Shown here: positions 1-4,987 of the stretch, one piece after another
How positions within the stretch are numbered: the stretch's first letter is position 1
How the letters are laid out: each line of letters opens with the position of its first letter
Source: an uncultured Anaerocolumna sp.
GTDB lineage: Bacteria; Bacillota; Clostridia; Lachnospirales; Lachnospiraceae
Length of the DNA stretch: 5,266 nucleotides
Assembly: GCA_937901695.1 (NCBI GenBank)
Contig: CALDJN010000077.1
Location: forward strand, 1-5,266
Direction: 5' to 3'
Translations under genes and position numbers: made by a program
Notes under the pieces: generated by a model
The model's database searches: none
The model's input: the letters and a program-made list of their open reading frames with translations, nothing else
Told to the model about the DNA's origin: nothing

Positions 1-5
1 AAAAC

Positions 6-115
6 TGTCATTCTGAGGGCAAATTTAGCTAGCTGAATTTGCACGAAGAATCTCATTTTAAAGTGGGATTCTTCGTGCTTTAATTCAGCTTTGCTGAATT
101 GCACTCAGAATGACA
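6..115. repeat. Three-armed palindromic repeat element (MITE/REP-like)
   Basis: The ends are a perfect 12-bp inverted repeat: TGTCATTCTGAG at 6-17 and CTCAGAATGACA at 104-115. Three further palindromes lie between them. Arm 1 pairs GCAAATT (19-25) with AATTTGC (36-42). Arm 2 pairs GCACGAAGAATC (41-52) with its complement (67-78) and continues with wobble pairs to a central TTTAAA. Arm 3 pairs AATTCAGC (82-89) with GCTGAATT (93-100) around TTT. As RNA or extruded DNA the element would form a cloverleaf-like four-way junction. There is no coding capacity, so if mobile it must have been moved by a protein encoded elsewhere. On the plus strand it is followed by a T-rich run (119-127), so it could end transcripts arriving from the left. 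It lies downstream of spo0A but gives no classical terminator on the spo0A strand. The 15-base start TGTCATTCTGAGGGC recurs in the array at 4988-5266. Confidence 0.85.
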
Positions 116-159
116 AATTTTTTATTTTGCAACAGCCCCATATTGTTTATTTTTAATAG

Positions 160-298
160 AATTTATGTCCTTAATTTATGTCCTTAATTATGCTCTTAAT
201 TTTTGTCCTTAATTATGCTCTTAATTTTTGCCCTTAATTTTTGCCCTTAATTTTTGCCCTTAATTTCTGCCCCTAACCTATGCTCTTAACTTATACTC
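160..298. repeat. 13-bp degenerate tandem repeat overlapping the spo0A 3' end
   Basis: About ten head-to-tail units plus a partial one, plus-strand consensus TTAATTTTTGCCC. Units begin at 171, 184, 196, 209, 221, 234, 247, 260, 273 and 286, with a partial unit at 160-170. Most are 13 bp; those starting at 184 and 209 are 12 bp (TTAATTATGCTC). The units at 221, 234 and 247 are identical. The units at 273 and 286 include the last codons and stop of spo0A (EYKLRA then TAG), so the array begins inside the gene and extends downstream. On the spo0A mRNA it would read as repeated GGGCAAAAATTAA. No hairpin or terminator is visible in it. The pattern is typical of replication-slippage expansion; any function is unknown. 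Confidence 0.85.
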
Positions 299-1081
299 CA
301 AACGAATTTTATCTGCTATTAATGCAACAAATTCAGAGTTGGTAGGCTTTCCCTTTCCGTTACTTACAGTGTATCCAAATAATTCATCTATAGTATCCAT
401 TTTACCCCTACTCCAAGCTACTTCGATGGCATGTCTTATAGCCCTTTCAACTCTGCTGGGAGTTGTCTTGTGTCTTTTCGCTATGGATGGATATAATAGT
501 TTTGTAATCGAATTCAACATTTCATTATCATTCACTGACATCATAATTGCGTCTCTAAGATACTGATATCCTTTGATATGTGCAGGAACACCTATTTCAT
601 GAATAATATTAGTAACATCGGATTCTAGATTTCTTTCTATAAAATTATCTTTACTTTCATATGCGCTAACTCTGTGACTATCGACTAATTTACTATTATG
701 TAGGTCGCCTCTTACTTGCTTTATTCTCGAAAGAACCATGTTATTATCGAATGGTTTCATAATATAATAGCTAGCGCCTAATTCAAATGCATTCTCTGTA
801 ACCCCTTCTTGACCAATTGCTGTAATGACGATAAATGCAGGAGTTTTCTTATAGGAATCATCTAATCTGACTTTCTCCATAACTCCCAGTCCGTCTAACT
901 TTGGCATGATCAAATCTAGCAAAACAACATCAGGTTTTTTCTCTTTAATTAATTCAAGTGCTTCCATACCGTTTGAAGATGTTCCAACAACTTCAATATC
1001 GGAATCACTTTTTAGTATATCTACTAAAAGATTTACTATACGTTCGTTATCATCTACAATTGCTACGTTAATCTTACCCAC
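278..1081 (-). CDS. spo0A: Stage 0 sporulation protein A, response regulator
   Basis: Master transcription factor for entry into sporulation. When phosphorylated it dimerises and binds 0A boxes to activate or repress early sporulation genes. The protein is 267 aa. The receiver domain (about residues 3-125) has acidic-pocket residues D10 and D11, phosphoacceptor D56 in LLDLIMP, T87 and K109 in the MKPF motif. A variable linker (about 126-150) leads to the Spo0A-specific DNA-binding domain (about 152-264), with IIHEIGVPAHIKGY at 159-172 and the recognition-helix segment TPSRVERAIRHAIEVAWSRG at 207-226. I chose the GTG at 1081 because GGGAGG (1089-1094) lies 7 nt upstream and the product starts MGKINVAIVDDN like known Spo0A proteins. 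A TTG at 1096 is in frame but overlaps that ribosome site. As I recall, B. subtilis Spo0A is also 267 aa with a GTG start. All key residues are intact. In clostridia, orphan histidine kinases are known to phosphorylate Spo0A directly; none is encoded here. The C-terminus (KLRA) lies within a tandem repeat. Confidence 0.98.
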   Translation of the reverse strand: MGKINVAIVDDNERIVNLLVDILKSDSDIEVVGTSSNGMEALELIKEKKPDVVLLDLIMPKLDGLGVMEKVRLDDSYKKTPAFIVITAIGQEGVTENAFELGASYYIMKPFDNNMVLSRIKQVRGDLHNSKLVDSHRVSAYESKDNFIERNLESDVTNIIHEIGVPAHIKGYQYLRDAIMMSVNDNEMLNSITKLLYPSIAKRHKTTPSRVERAIRHAIEVAWSRGKMDTIDELFGYTVSNGKGKPTNSEFVALIADKIRLEYKLRA

Positions 1082-1088
1082 TTTGATA

Positions 1089-1094
1089 CCTCCC
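1089..1094 (-). promoter_or_regulatory. spo0A ribosome binding site fixing the GTG start
   Basis: GGGAGG on the minus strand, 7 nt before GTG at 1081-1079. It decides the start: the in-frame TTG at 1096-1094 shares bases with this site and would have no ribosome site of its own. Confidence 0.85.
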
Positions 1095-1202
1095 AAAATT
1101 TAAACCTTATTATAACTTATAAAGTACAAACTTTCTTGCAATTTCTTATTTTTCCACTACTTAATTAATAATAATTACATAATTAAAAACTCCCTCAGCC
1201 TT

Positions 1203-1259
1203 TAAATTATGTACTTTTTATCATAATTTATTTTGCAAATGCAAATACTATCCTCCTTT
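1203..1259 (-). promoter_or_regulatory. Putative spo0A leader: orphan SD, 7-codon frame, hairpin
   Basis: AAAGGAGG (1259-1252) is a near-perfect ribosome binding site about 170 nt upstream of spo0A. Seven nt after it, TTG (1244-1242) opens a short frame reading MHLQNKL and ending at TGA (1223-1221). The frame's last codons form the 5' arm of a 9-bp inverted repeat (TAAATTATG at 1203-1211, CATAATTTA at 1222-1230, 10-nt loop). A TTTGCA-AA-TGCAAA palindrome (1232-1245) covers its first codons. Translation would therefore open the hairpin, a layout compatible with leader-peptide or translational control of spo0A. It could equally be a decayed gene start or chance in AT-rich DNA; there is no T-run after the hairpin and so no classical attenuator. 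Confidence 0.3.
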
Positions 1260-1296
1260 CATAAATTGTTATTATTTACCACCATATACATAATAC

Positions 1297-1325
1297 ATTA
1301 TAGCGTATAATTAGTTCCTAGTCAA
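1297..1325 (-). promoter_or_regulatory. spo0A proximal promoter P2 (sigma-A type)
   Basis: On the minus strand, TTGACT (1325-1320), a 17-nt spacer and a perfect TATAAT (1302-1297). The predicted start is near 1289, giving a leader of about 208 nt before the GTG. AGGAATT and AGGAACT sequences around the -35 recall the sigma-H -35 motif, but no GAAT -10 follows at the right distance, so I call this sigma-A only. Confidence 0.65.
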
Positions 1326-1358
1326 TAATTCCTAAAAAAACTTCCAAAATATTGAATC

Positions 1359-1373
1359 ATCGACAGCATGACA
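1359..1373 (-). promoter_or_regulatory. 0A-box-like motifs upstream of P2
   Basis: TGTCGAT (1365-1359) matches six of seven bases of the 0A box TGTCGAA, and TGTCATG (1373-1367) is a weaker copy 8 bp upstream in the same orientation. They lie 33 bp or more upstream of the P2 -35 box, where bound Spo0A~P could autoregulate. A 7-bp motif with a mismatch is weak evidence alone. Confidence 0.35.
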
Positions 1374-1411
1374 ATATATATTTGCAAAACATAGTTAGCT
1401 TTACATTTTTA

Positions 1412-1436
1412 GTTATTATTTCCCACAAATAATAAC
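1412..1436. repeat. Perfect 10-bp inverted repeat, 5-nt loop
   Basis: GTTATTATTT (1412-1421), loop CCCAC, then AAATAATAAC (1427-1436). It lies about 40 nt downstream of the start point predicted for P1 and upstream of P2. It would form a hairpin in the long P1 transcript or act as a dyad operator. No T-run follows on the spo0A strand, so it is not a standard terminator. Confidence 0.7.
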
Positions 1437-1474
1437 GCTAATACAAATTGCAAGTTAAAGCTTACCTTATCTGC

Positions 1475-1503
1475 ATTATATACAGTAAATAACATATTAT
1501 CAA
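1475..1503 (-). promoter_or_regulatory. spo0A distal promoter P1 (sigma-A type)
   Basis: On the minus strand, TTGATA (1503-1498), a 17-nt spacer and a perfect TATAAT (1480-1475). The predicted start is near 1467, implying an untranslated leader of about 386 nt that runs through the 1412-1436 dyad, P2 and the leader frame. Tandem spo0A promoters are known in B. subtilis, although there one of them uses sigma-H. Confidence 0.6.
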
Positions 1504-1521
1504 ATGTTTCTTATCGCATAA

Positions 1522-1528
1522 TACGACA
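1522..1528 (-). promoter_or_regulatory. 0A-box-like motif upstream of P1
   Basis: TGTCGTA on the minus strand, a six-of-seven match to TGTCGAA, 18 bp upstream of the P1 -35 box. It is a plausible autoregulatory Spo0A site but short enough to occur by chance. Confidence 0.25.
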
Positions 1529-1573
1529 AGAATATCTTAATTTAAGAGAATTCTTAGTAAATTAGTACTATTT

Positions 1574-1598
1574 GTAAAATACTATTGAAAAAATAGTA
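1574..1598 (-). terminator. Weak hairpin downstream of spoIVB
   Basis: TACTATT (1598-1592), loop TTTTC, AATAGTA (1586-1580), then TTTTAC on the minus strand. The stem is seven A/T-dominated pairs and the T-run is short, so it is at best a weak terminator for spoIVB, about 60 bp after the stop. A second TACTATT-type copy nearby (1567-1573) allows alternative pairing. No better spoIVB terminator was found. Confidence 0.3.
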
Positions 1599-1657
1599 GG
1601 GATTAATTGATTATTAGCAACAATTATCAGAGAATTTTCACAAATCCCGTCGATAAA

Positions 1658-2956
1658 TTAATTTGATTCTTTCGTGTCTAAGTTATATATCATATTTTCA
1701 ATAAAGGTAGCGTAACCTTTCGTAGAATCCTGTATAAATACATGGGTTACTGCACCTATAATTTTACCATTTTGTATAATCGGACTTCCACTCATACCTT
1801 GAACAATACCACCGGTTAAGTTTAAAAGTTCATCATCTACAATGCTGATAACCATTCCCTTGTTAGAATTTGAGTTATTTAGATCTATTTTCTTGATTTC
1901 TATATTATATTCTTTCACCTCATCATCGACACAGCTTAAAATAGTTGCCGGTCCTAATTTGACTTCTTGTTTTAATCCTATTGGAATAAAATCATCTTGA
2001 AATGTGCTTATATAGTTTTCGGTAATGGAACCAAAGATTCCTTGGTTGGTATTCTTTTTAATATTACCAATTTTATTAAATTCATTTTGATTAATAACAC
2101 CAATTAATTCACCTGGTGCCCCTTGTCTTCCCTTAATAATCGTCATTATCTCAGCATTATACAGATATCCCTGTTGAATTTCCATAATTAAGCTTGTATC
2201 AATATCCGTTATACCATGACCTAATGCACCAAACTCCCCGTCTTTTGTTGTAAATGTCATGGTACCGATACCTTGGGTATTATCCCTAATCCAAGTACCA
2301 ATCTTGTACTCCCCATCTACTGTTTTTACCGGTGTAATCTTATATTGAATAATTTCATTGTTTCTTCTTACATCAATCAGCAAATCCTCACCATCGCATC
2401 TTTGAATCATATTTATAAGTTCTTTTTTATTTTTAATTGGCATATGATTAATGGCTGTAATATAATCACCAGATTTTAATTTATTTAAGGAGGGCTCATA
2501 ATTTAACCCGTCTGCTCCATTGATTGCTCCGGTACCAAGTACCATTACTCCATCTGTTTCAACATAGATTCCAATAGGACTTCCGCTTGGTCTTAATTCC
2601 TTATCCTCAATAACTCCAATCTCTATTTTTTTTAATTCAAGAAAGCCAAAAAGCTTTAAACTAATTTCATAACTTCCTAATTCGGTTGATTTTAAAGTAA
2701 ATGGTTTATTTAAATCTATTTTAATTTGATTAGCAGGTACCGTTTTATTGTTTACACTAATGACGCCAATATTTTCATTGGTAAAATCAGCTTGGAAAGG
2801 TAAATTAAAATTAAATTCTTCATCTTCTCCTACTTTAATTCTTATTTTATCAGGTACGCTCCCATATAATCTTTTATAAGAAAATATAATAATTGCAATG
2901 AAATTTATTACAAATAGCAGAAGAAGTATTTTTCTATAAATTGCTTTTTTATTCAT
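1658..2956 (-). CDS. spoIVB: SpoIVB, PDZ-domain serine protease (family S55)
   Basis: A protease made in the forespore and secreted across its inner membrane into the intermembrane space. In B. subtilis it cleaves SpoIVFA, which frees SpoIVFB to process pro-sigma-K in the mother cell; it also cuts SpoIIQ. The protein here is 432 aa, close to the B. subtilis length. Residues 1-7 are basic and polar, and residues 8-26 form one hydrophobic signal-anchor helix. A beta-rich segment follows (about 35-120), then a PDZ domain (about 125-205, with LKSGDYITAINHMPI). The S55 peptidase domain fills the rest. Catalytic residues inferred by constant +11 offset from the recalled B. subtilis triad H236/D363/S378 are H247 (GALGHG), D374 (SIVDDE) and S389 (QGMSGSP); all three are present. 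The start is the ATG at 2956, with a modest AAAGG (2972-2968) 11 nt upstream. It lies between recN and spo0A, the standard order. I could not identify a convincing sigma-F or sigma-G promoter in the 206 bp upstream. Confidence 0.97.
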   Translation of the reverse strand: MNKKAIYRKILLLLFVINFIAIIIFSYKRLYGSVPDKIRIKVGEDEEFNFNLPFQADFTNENIGVISVNNKTVPANQIKIDLNKPFTLKSTELGSYEISLKLFGFLELKKIEIGVIEDKELRPSGSPIGIYVETDGVMVLGTGAINGADGLNYEPSLNKLKSGDYITAINHMPIKNKKELINMIQRCDGEDLLIDVRRNNEIIQYKITPVKTVDGEYKIGTWIRDNTQGIGTMTFTTKDGEFGALGHGITDIDTSLIMEIQQGYLYNAEIMTIIKGRQGAPGELIGVINQNEFNKIGNIKKNTNQGIFGSITENYISTFQDDFIPIGLKQEVKLGPATILSCVDDEVKEYNIEIKKIDLNNSNSNKGMVISIVDDELLNLTGGIVQGMSGSPIIQNGKIIGAVTHVFIQDSTKGYATFIENMIYNLDTKESN

Positions 2957-3084
2957 GTTTCACCAAGCCTTTCACACGGAAGTAATTATTTGTCACATTA
3001 CAAAATGACTGTTATCTTAAGGATAAATAAGTAATTTTCTATGATAACAAATTAATACACATAAGTAATAGAATTTCCTAAATT

Positions 3085-3115
3085 AAAAAAGGATATACAT
3101 TATTAATGTATATCC
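3085..3115 (-). terminator. Rho-independent terminator of recN
   Basis: On the minus strand, a perfect 11-bp stem GGATATACATT (3115-3105) and AATGTATATCC (3101-3091) around a 3-nt loop, followed at once by six T residues (3090-3085). It lies about 48 bp after the recN stop and should separate recN from spoIVB. There is no equivalent T-run on the plus strand, so it acts in one direction. Confidence 0.92.
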
Positions 3116-3162
3116 CTGAATTACTATTTTTGTTAGTATGCGTATTTTATCAGTTTTTCAAA

Positions 3163-4845
3163 CTAGTATTTTTTAGTTCCTTTTGCTAATTCTTTCATTT
3201 CCCGTGCATTATTTATAACAGTATCTGTAATTACTGCACCACCTAATATTCTTGCTAATTCTTCAATAGATTCTGTCTCATCTAACCTTCGAATGGAAGT
3301 TTTTGTTGAAATTCCATCTGTCGTTTTTTCGATTATAAAGTGAGCATCTGACATAGCTGCAATCTGTGCTAAATGGGTAATGCATATAACTTGATGATTT
3401 TTGGATATCATAGACAATTTTTCTGAAACTTTTTGTGCTGTTCTGCCACTAACACCCACATCAATTTCGTCAAAAATTAAGGTATCTATTTCATCTTTAT
3501 CAGCTAATACGGATTTAATCGCCAGCATAATTCTTGACAATTCACCACCGGAAGCAACTTTTGACAAAGGCTTTAATTCTTCTCCTGGATTCGTAGAGAT
3601 TTCAAATTCGACTTCATCGAAACCATTGCTGGTATAATGATTTAATTTTCGAAATACCATCTCAAACTTAACATCTAAAAAGTTTAAATCTATGAGTGAT
3701 TCTTTCATTTTATAAGTTAGTTCTTTTGCTTTTTCTTGTCTAATACTGGATAATTGTTTAGAAAGCTGGTCTAATTTTTCTTCTAACTGTTTCTGTTGTT
3801 TTGTCAATAATAATATGGTATCTTCGTAATTATTATATTCTTGTAATTTTTTCTCATTATCTTCACAATAATTTAAAATTTCAGGAATGCTATTCCCGTA
3901 TTTTGACTTTAAATGATTGATTAAATCTAGCCGTTGTTCGATATTAGTAAAGTCTTCCTCATTATTATTTAAATCCGCTAAATATTCTGATAATTCTCTA
4001 TTAAAGTCATTTACTAAATCCTCAATGTCTGCAATTTCTTTTAAAAAATTGGTTATCGATGAATCATAATCTATTAGTTTATTTAAACATTTTACAGCAC
4101 GGCCAATTTGATCTCCTGCTGAACCGGATTCTTGATTACTCATTAGCCCATGAACACTTCCTAACCCCTCCGATATAGCTTTTGCATTAGATAAACGTCT
4201 ATATTCTGTGCCAAGTACTTCATCTTCACCAACCTTTAAAGCCGCACTTCTTATCTCATTGATTTCATATTCTAAAAAGGATATCTCTCTAAGCCTTTTA
4301 TCATTATCTATTTTTAATTCTTTTAATTTGCTTTTTACTTCTATGTAGTCATTATAAACCGCTCCCAACTCTTTCTTAATATCACCTATATTATCTTTTG
4401 CATATCGATCCACTATTTCTAAATGTTTTTCTTTATACAGTAAGGATTGATGCTCATGCTGTCCATGTATATCAATGAGTAAACTTGCAATGTTTTTTAA
4501 TACATTGGTGGTAACCGTTTCACCATTTACTTTACATATGCTTTTTCCATTCATTATCTTCCTGCTGATTATAATCTGGCCATCTTCCAATGGAACATCT
4601 AATTCACTAATTGCCGTAAGTACACTTTTATCTTCTTCTTGAAAAATTAACTCTACCAGCGCATAATCTGCACCTTTTCGTATGATGTCCTTTGTAACTT
4701 TTCCACCTAATGCAACATTAATAGAACCTATAATAATGGACTTACCGGCGCCTGTTTCGCCTGTCAGTATATTTAAATTATCTTTAAAATATACTTCTAC
4801 TTCATCAATAATTGCAAAATTCTTTACATGTAAATTTAGTAACAA
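3163..4845 (-). CDS. recN: DNA repair protein RecN (SMC-like ATPase)
   Basis: A cytosolic SMC-family ATPase recruited early to DNA double-strand breaks, where it helps hold DNA ends and sister duplexes together for RecA-dependent recombination. The product is 560 aa, normal for the family. The N-terminal half-ATPase (1-150) has Walker A GETGAGKS at 29-36 and IDIHGQHEHQSLL at 124-136. The middle (about 155-400) is two charged, leucine-rich stretches that look like antiparallel coiled-coil arms around a shorter central segment, lacking the long arms and zinc hook of Rad50. The C-terminal half-ATPase has the signature ASGGELSR at 431-438, Walker B TLIFDEID at 455-462 (D459, E460) and switch histidine H491 in ITHLAQIAA. 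The start is TTG at 4845: AGGAGG lies 8 nt upstream, and the N-terminus MLLNLHVKNFAIIDE matches the RecN pattern from its first residue. It has its own promoter, a LexA-like box and a terminator, so it is probably monocistronic. In B. subtilis the arginine repressor gene (ahrC) lies just upstream; here that position holds repeats. Confidence 0.97.
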   Translation of the reverse strand: MLLNLHVKNFAIIDEVEVYFKDNLNILTGETGAGKSIIIGSINVALGGKVTKDIIRKGADYALVELIFQEEDKSVLTAISELDVPLEDGQIIISRKIMNGKSICKVNGETVTTNVLKNIASLLIDIHGQHEHQSLLYKEKHLEIVDRYAKDNIGDIKKELGAVYNDYIEVKSKLKELKIDNDKRLREISFLEYEINEIRSAALKVGEDEVLGTEYRRLSNAKAISEGLGSVHGLMSNQESGSAGDQIGRAVKCLNKLIDYDSSITNFLKEIADIEDLVNDFNRELSEYLADLNNNEEDFTNIEQRLDLINHLKSKYGNSIPEILNYCEDNEKKLQEYNNYEDTILLLTKQQKQLEEKLDQLSKQLSSIRQEKAKELTYKMKESLIDLNFLDVKFEMVFRKLNHYTSNGFDEVEFEISTNPGEELKPLSKVASGGELSRIMLAIKSVLADKDEIDTLIFDEIDVGVSGRTAQKVSEKLSMISKNHQVICITHLAQIAAMSDAHFIIEKTTDGISTKTSIRRLDETESIEELARILGGAVITDTVINNAREMKELAKGTKKY

Positions 4846-4853
4846 AATACCTT

Positions 4854-4859
4854 CCTCCT
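4854..4859 (-). promoter_or_regulatory. recN ribosome binding site supporting the TTG start
   Basis: AGGAGG on the minus strand, 8 nt before TTG (4845-4843). No in-frame ATG or GTG occurs nearby, and the downstream product matches RecN from residue 1, so the TTG start is well supported. Confidence 0.85.
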
Positions 4860-4916
4860 ATCGCTTGTTTTATGTAATGTAACAAACAATCTCTAATGGT
4901 ACTCTCCAAGTTTTAA

Positions 4917-4928
4917 AAACATATGTTC
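4917..4928 (-). promoter_or_regulatory. Probable LexA (SOS) box of recN
   Basis: GAACATATGTTT on the minus strand, 11 of 12 bases of the palindrome GAAC-N4-GTTC. With its flanks it fits the Gram-positive LexA/DinR consensus CGAACRNRYGTTYC apart from the outermost bases. It begins at about the predicted transcription start (near 4929), so bound repressor would block initiation. RecN is a classic SOS gene in E. coli; SOS control here is inferred from the motif and its position. Confidence 0.65.
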
Positions 4929-4935
4929 TAATATA

Positions 4936-4964
4936 ATTGTAACATAGTCCCATTCAGTATGCAA
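4936..4964 (-). promoter_or_regulatory. recN promoter (sigma-A, extended -10)
   Basis: On the minus strand, TTGCAT (4964-4959), a 17-nt spacer and TACAAT (4941-4936), preceded by TG one base upstream (extended -10). The predicted start is near 4929, giving a leader of about 84 nt. Confidence 0.75.
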
Positions 4965-4987
4965 ATATTTTTTGTAAGAAAAAATCC

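Larger units (their letters stand above)
1082..1657 (-). other. Long intergenic region spoIVB-spo0A (spo0A control region)
   Basis: A 576-bp, very AT-rich stretch with no gene of normal size on either strand. It contains two sigma-A-like promoters (1475-1503 and 1297-1325), 0A-box-like motifs (1522-1528 and 1359-1373), a perfect 10-bp inverted repeat (1412-1436), a strong Shine-Dalgarno with a 7-codon frame and hairpin (1203-1259), a second SD-like GAGGGA (1191-1196) ahead of ATG-TAA, and a weak hairpin near the spoIVB end (1580-1598). A further TATAAT on the minus strand (1114-1109) has no convincing -35 box. In B. subtilis the same gap carries tandem spo0A promoters under sigma-A and sigma-H plus Spo0A control; here I see no good sigma-H promoter. 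Confidence 0.8.

Noticed and set aside
6..115. tRNA gene or riboswitch
   Set aside because: The cloverleaf-like folding lacks tRNA hallmarks (no T-loop TTCRA or anticodon arm geometry), and the element lies at the 3' side of spo0A. The terminal inverted repeats fit a mobile-type element better.
160..298. CRISPR array
   Set aside because: Units are 12-13 bp and directly abutting, with no unique spacers.
339..566. Open frame on the plus strand inside spo0A
   Set aside because: It lies wholly antisense to the conserved DNA-binding domain of spo0A, has no recognisable domain and is explained by the opposite-strand gene.
906..1103. Open frame on the plus strand over the spo0A start
   Set aside because: Antisense to the receiver domain, low-complexity product, no plausible ribosome site.
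1305..1335. Sigma-H promoter of spo0A (AGGAATT / AGGAACT on the minus strand)
   Set aside because: The -35-like AGGA motifs exist, but no GAAT -10 element occurs at the normal distance; the sigma-A reading of the same DNA is far better.
2273..2479. Open frame on the plus strand inside spoIVB
   Set aside because: Antisense shadow of the PDZ/protease region with no family features.
2957..3080. Sigma-F or sigma-G promoter for spoIVB
   Set aside because: One CATTTTG resembles a sigma-G -10, but no acceptable -35 lies 17-18 bp upstream. Expected from known biology, not supported by the sequence.
3401..3637. Open frame on the plus strand inside recN
   Set aside because: Antisense to the conserved RecN signature and Walker B region; serine-rich shadow product.
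4682..4882. Open frame on the plus strand over the recN start
   Set aside because: Antisense to Walker A and the recN ribosome site; no independent evidence.
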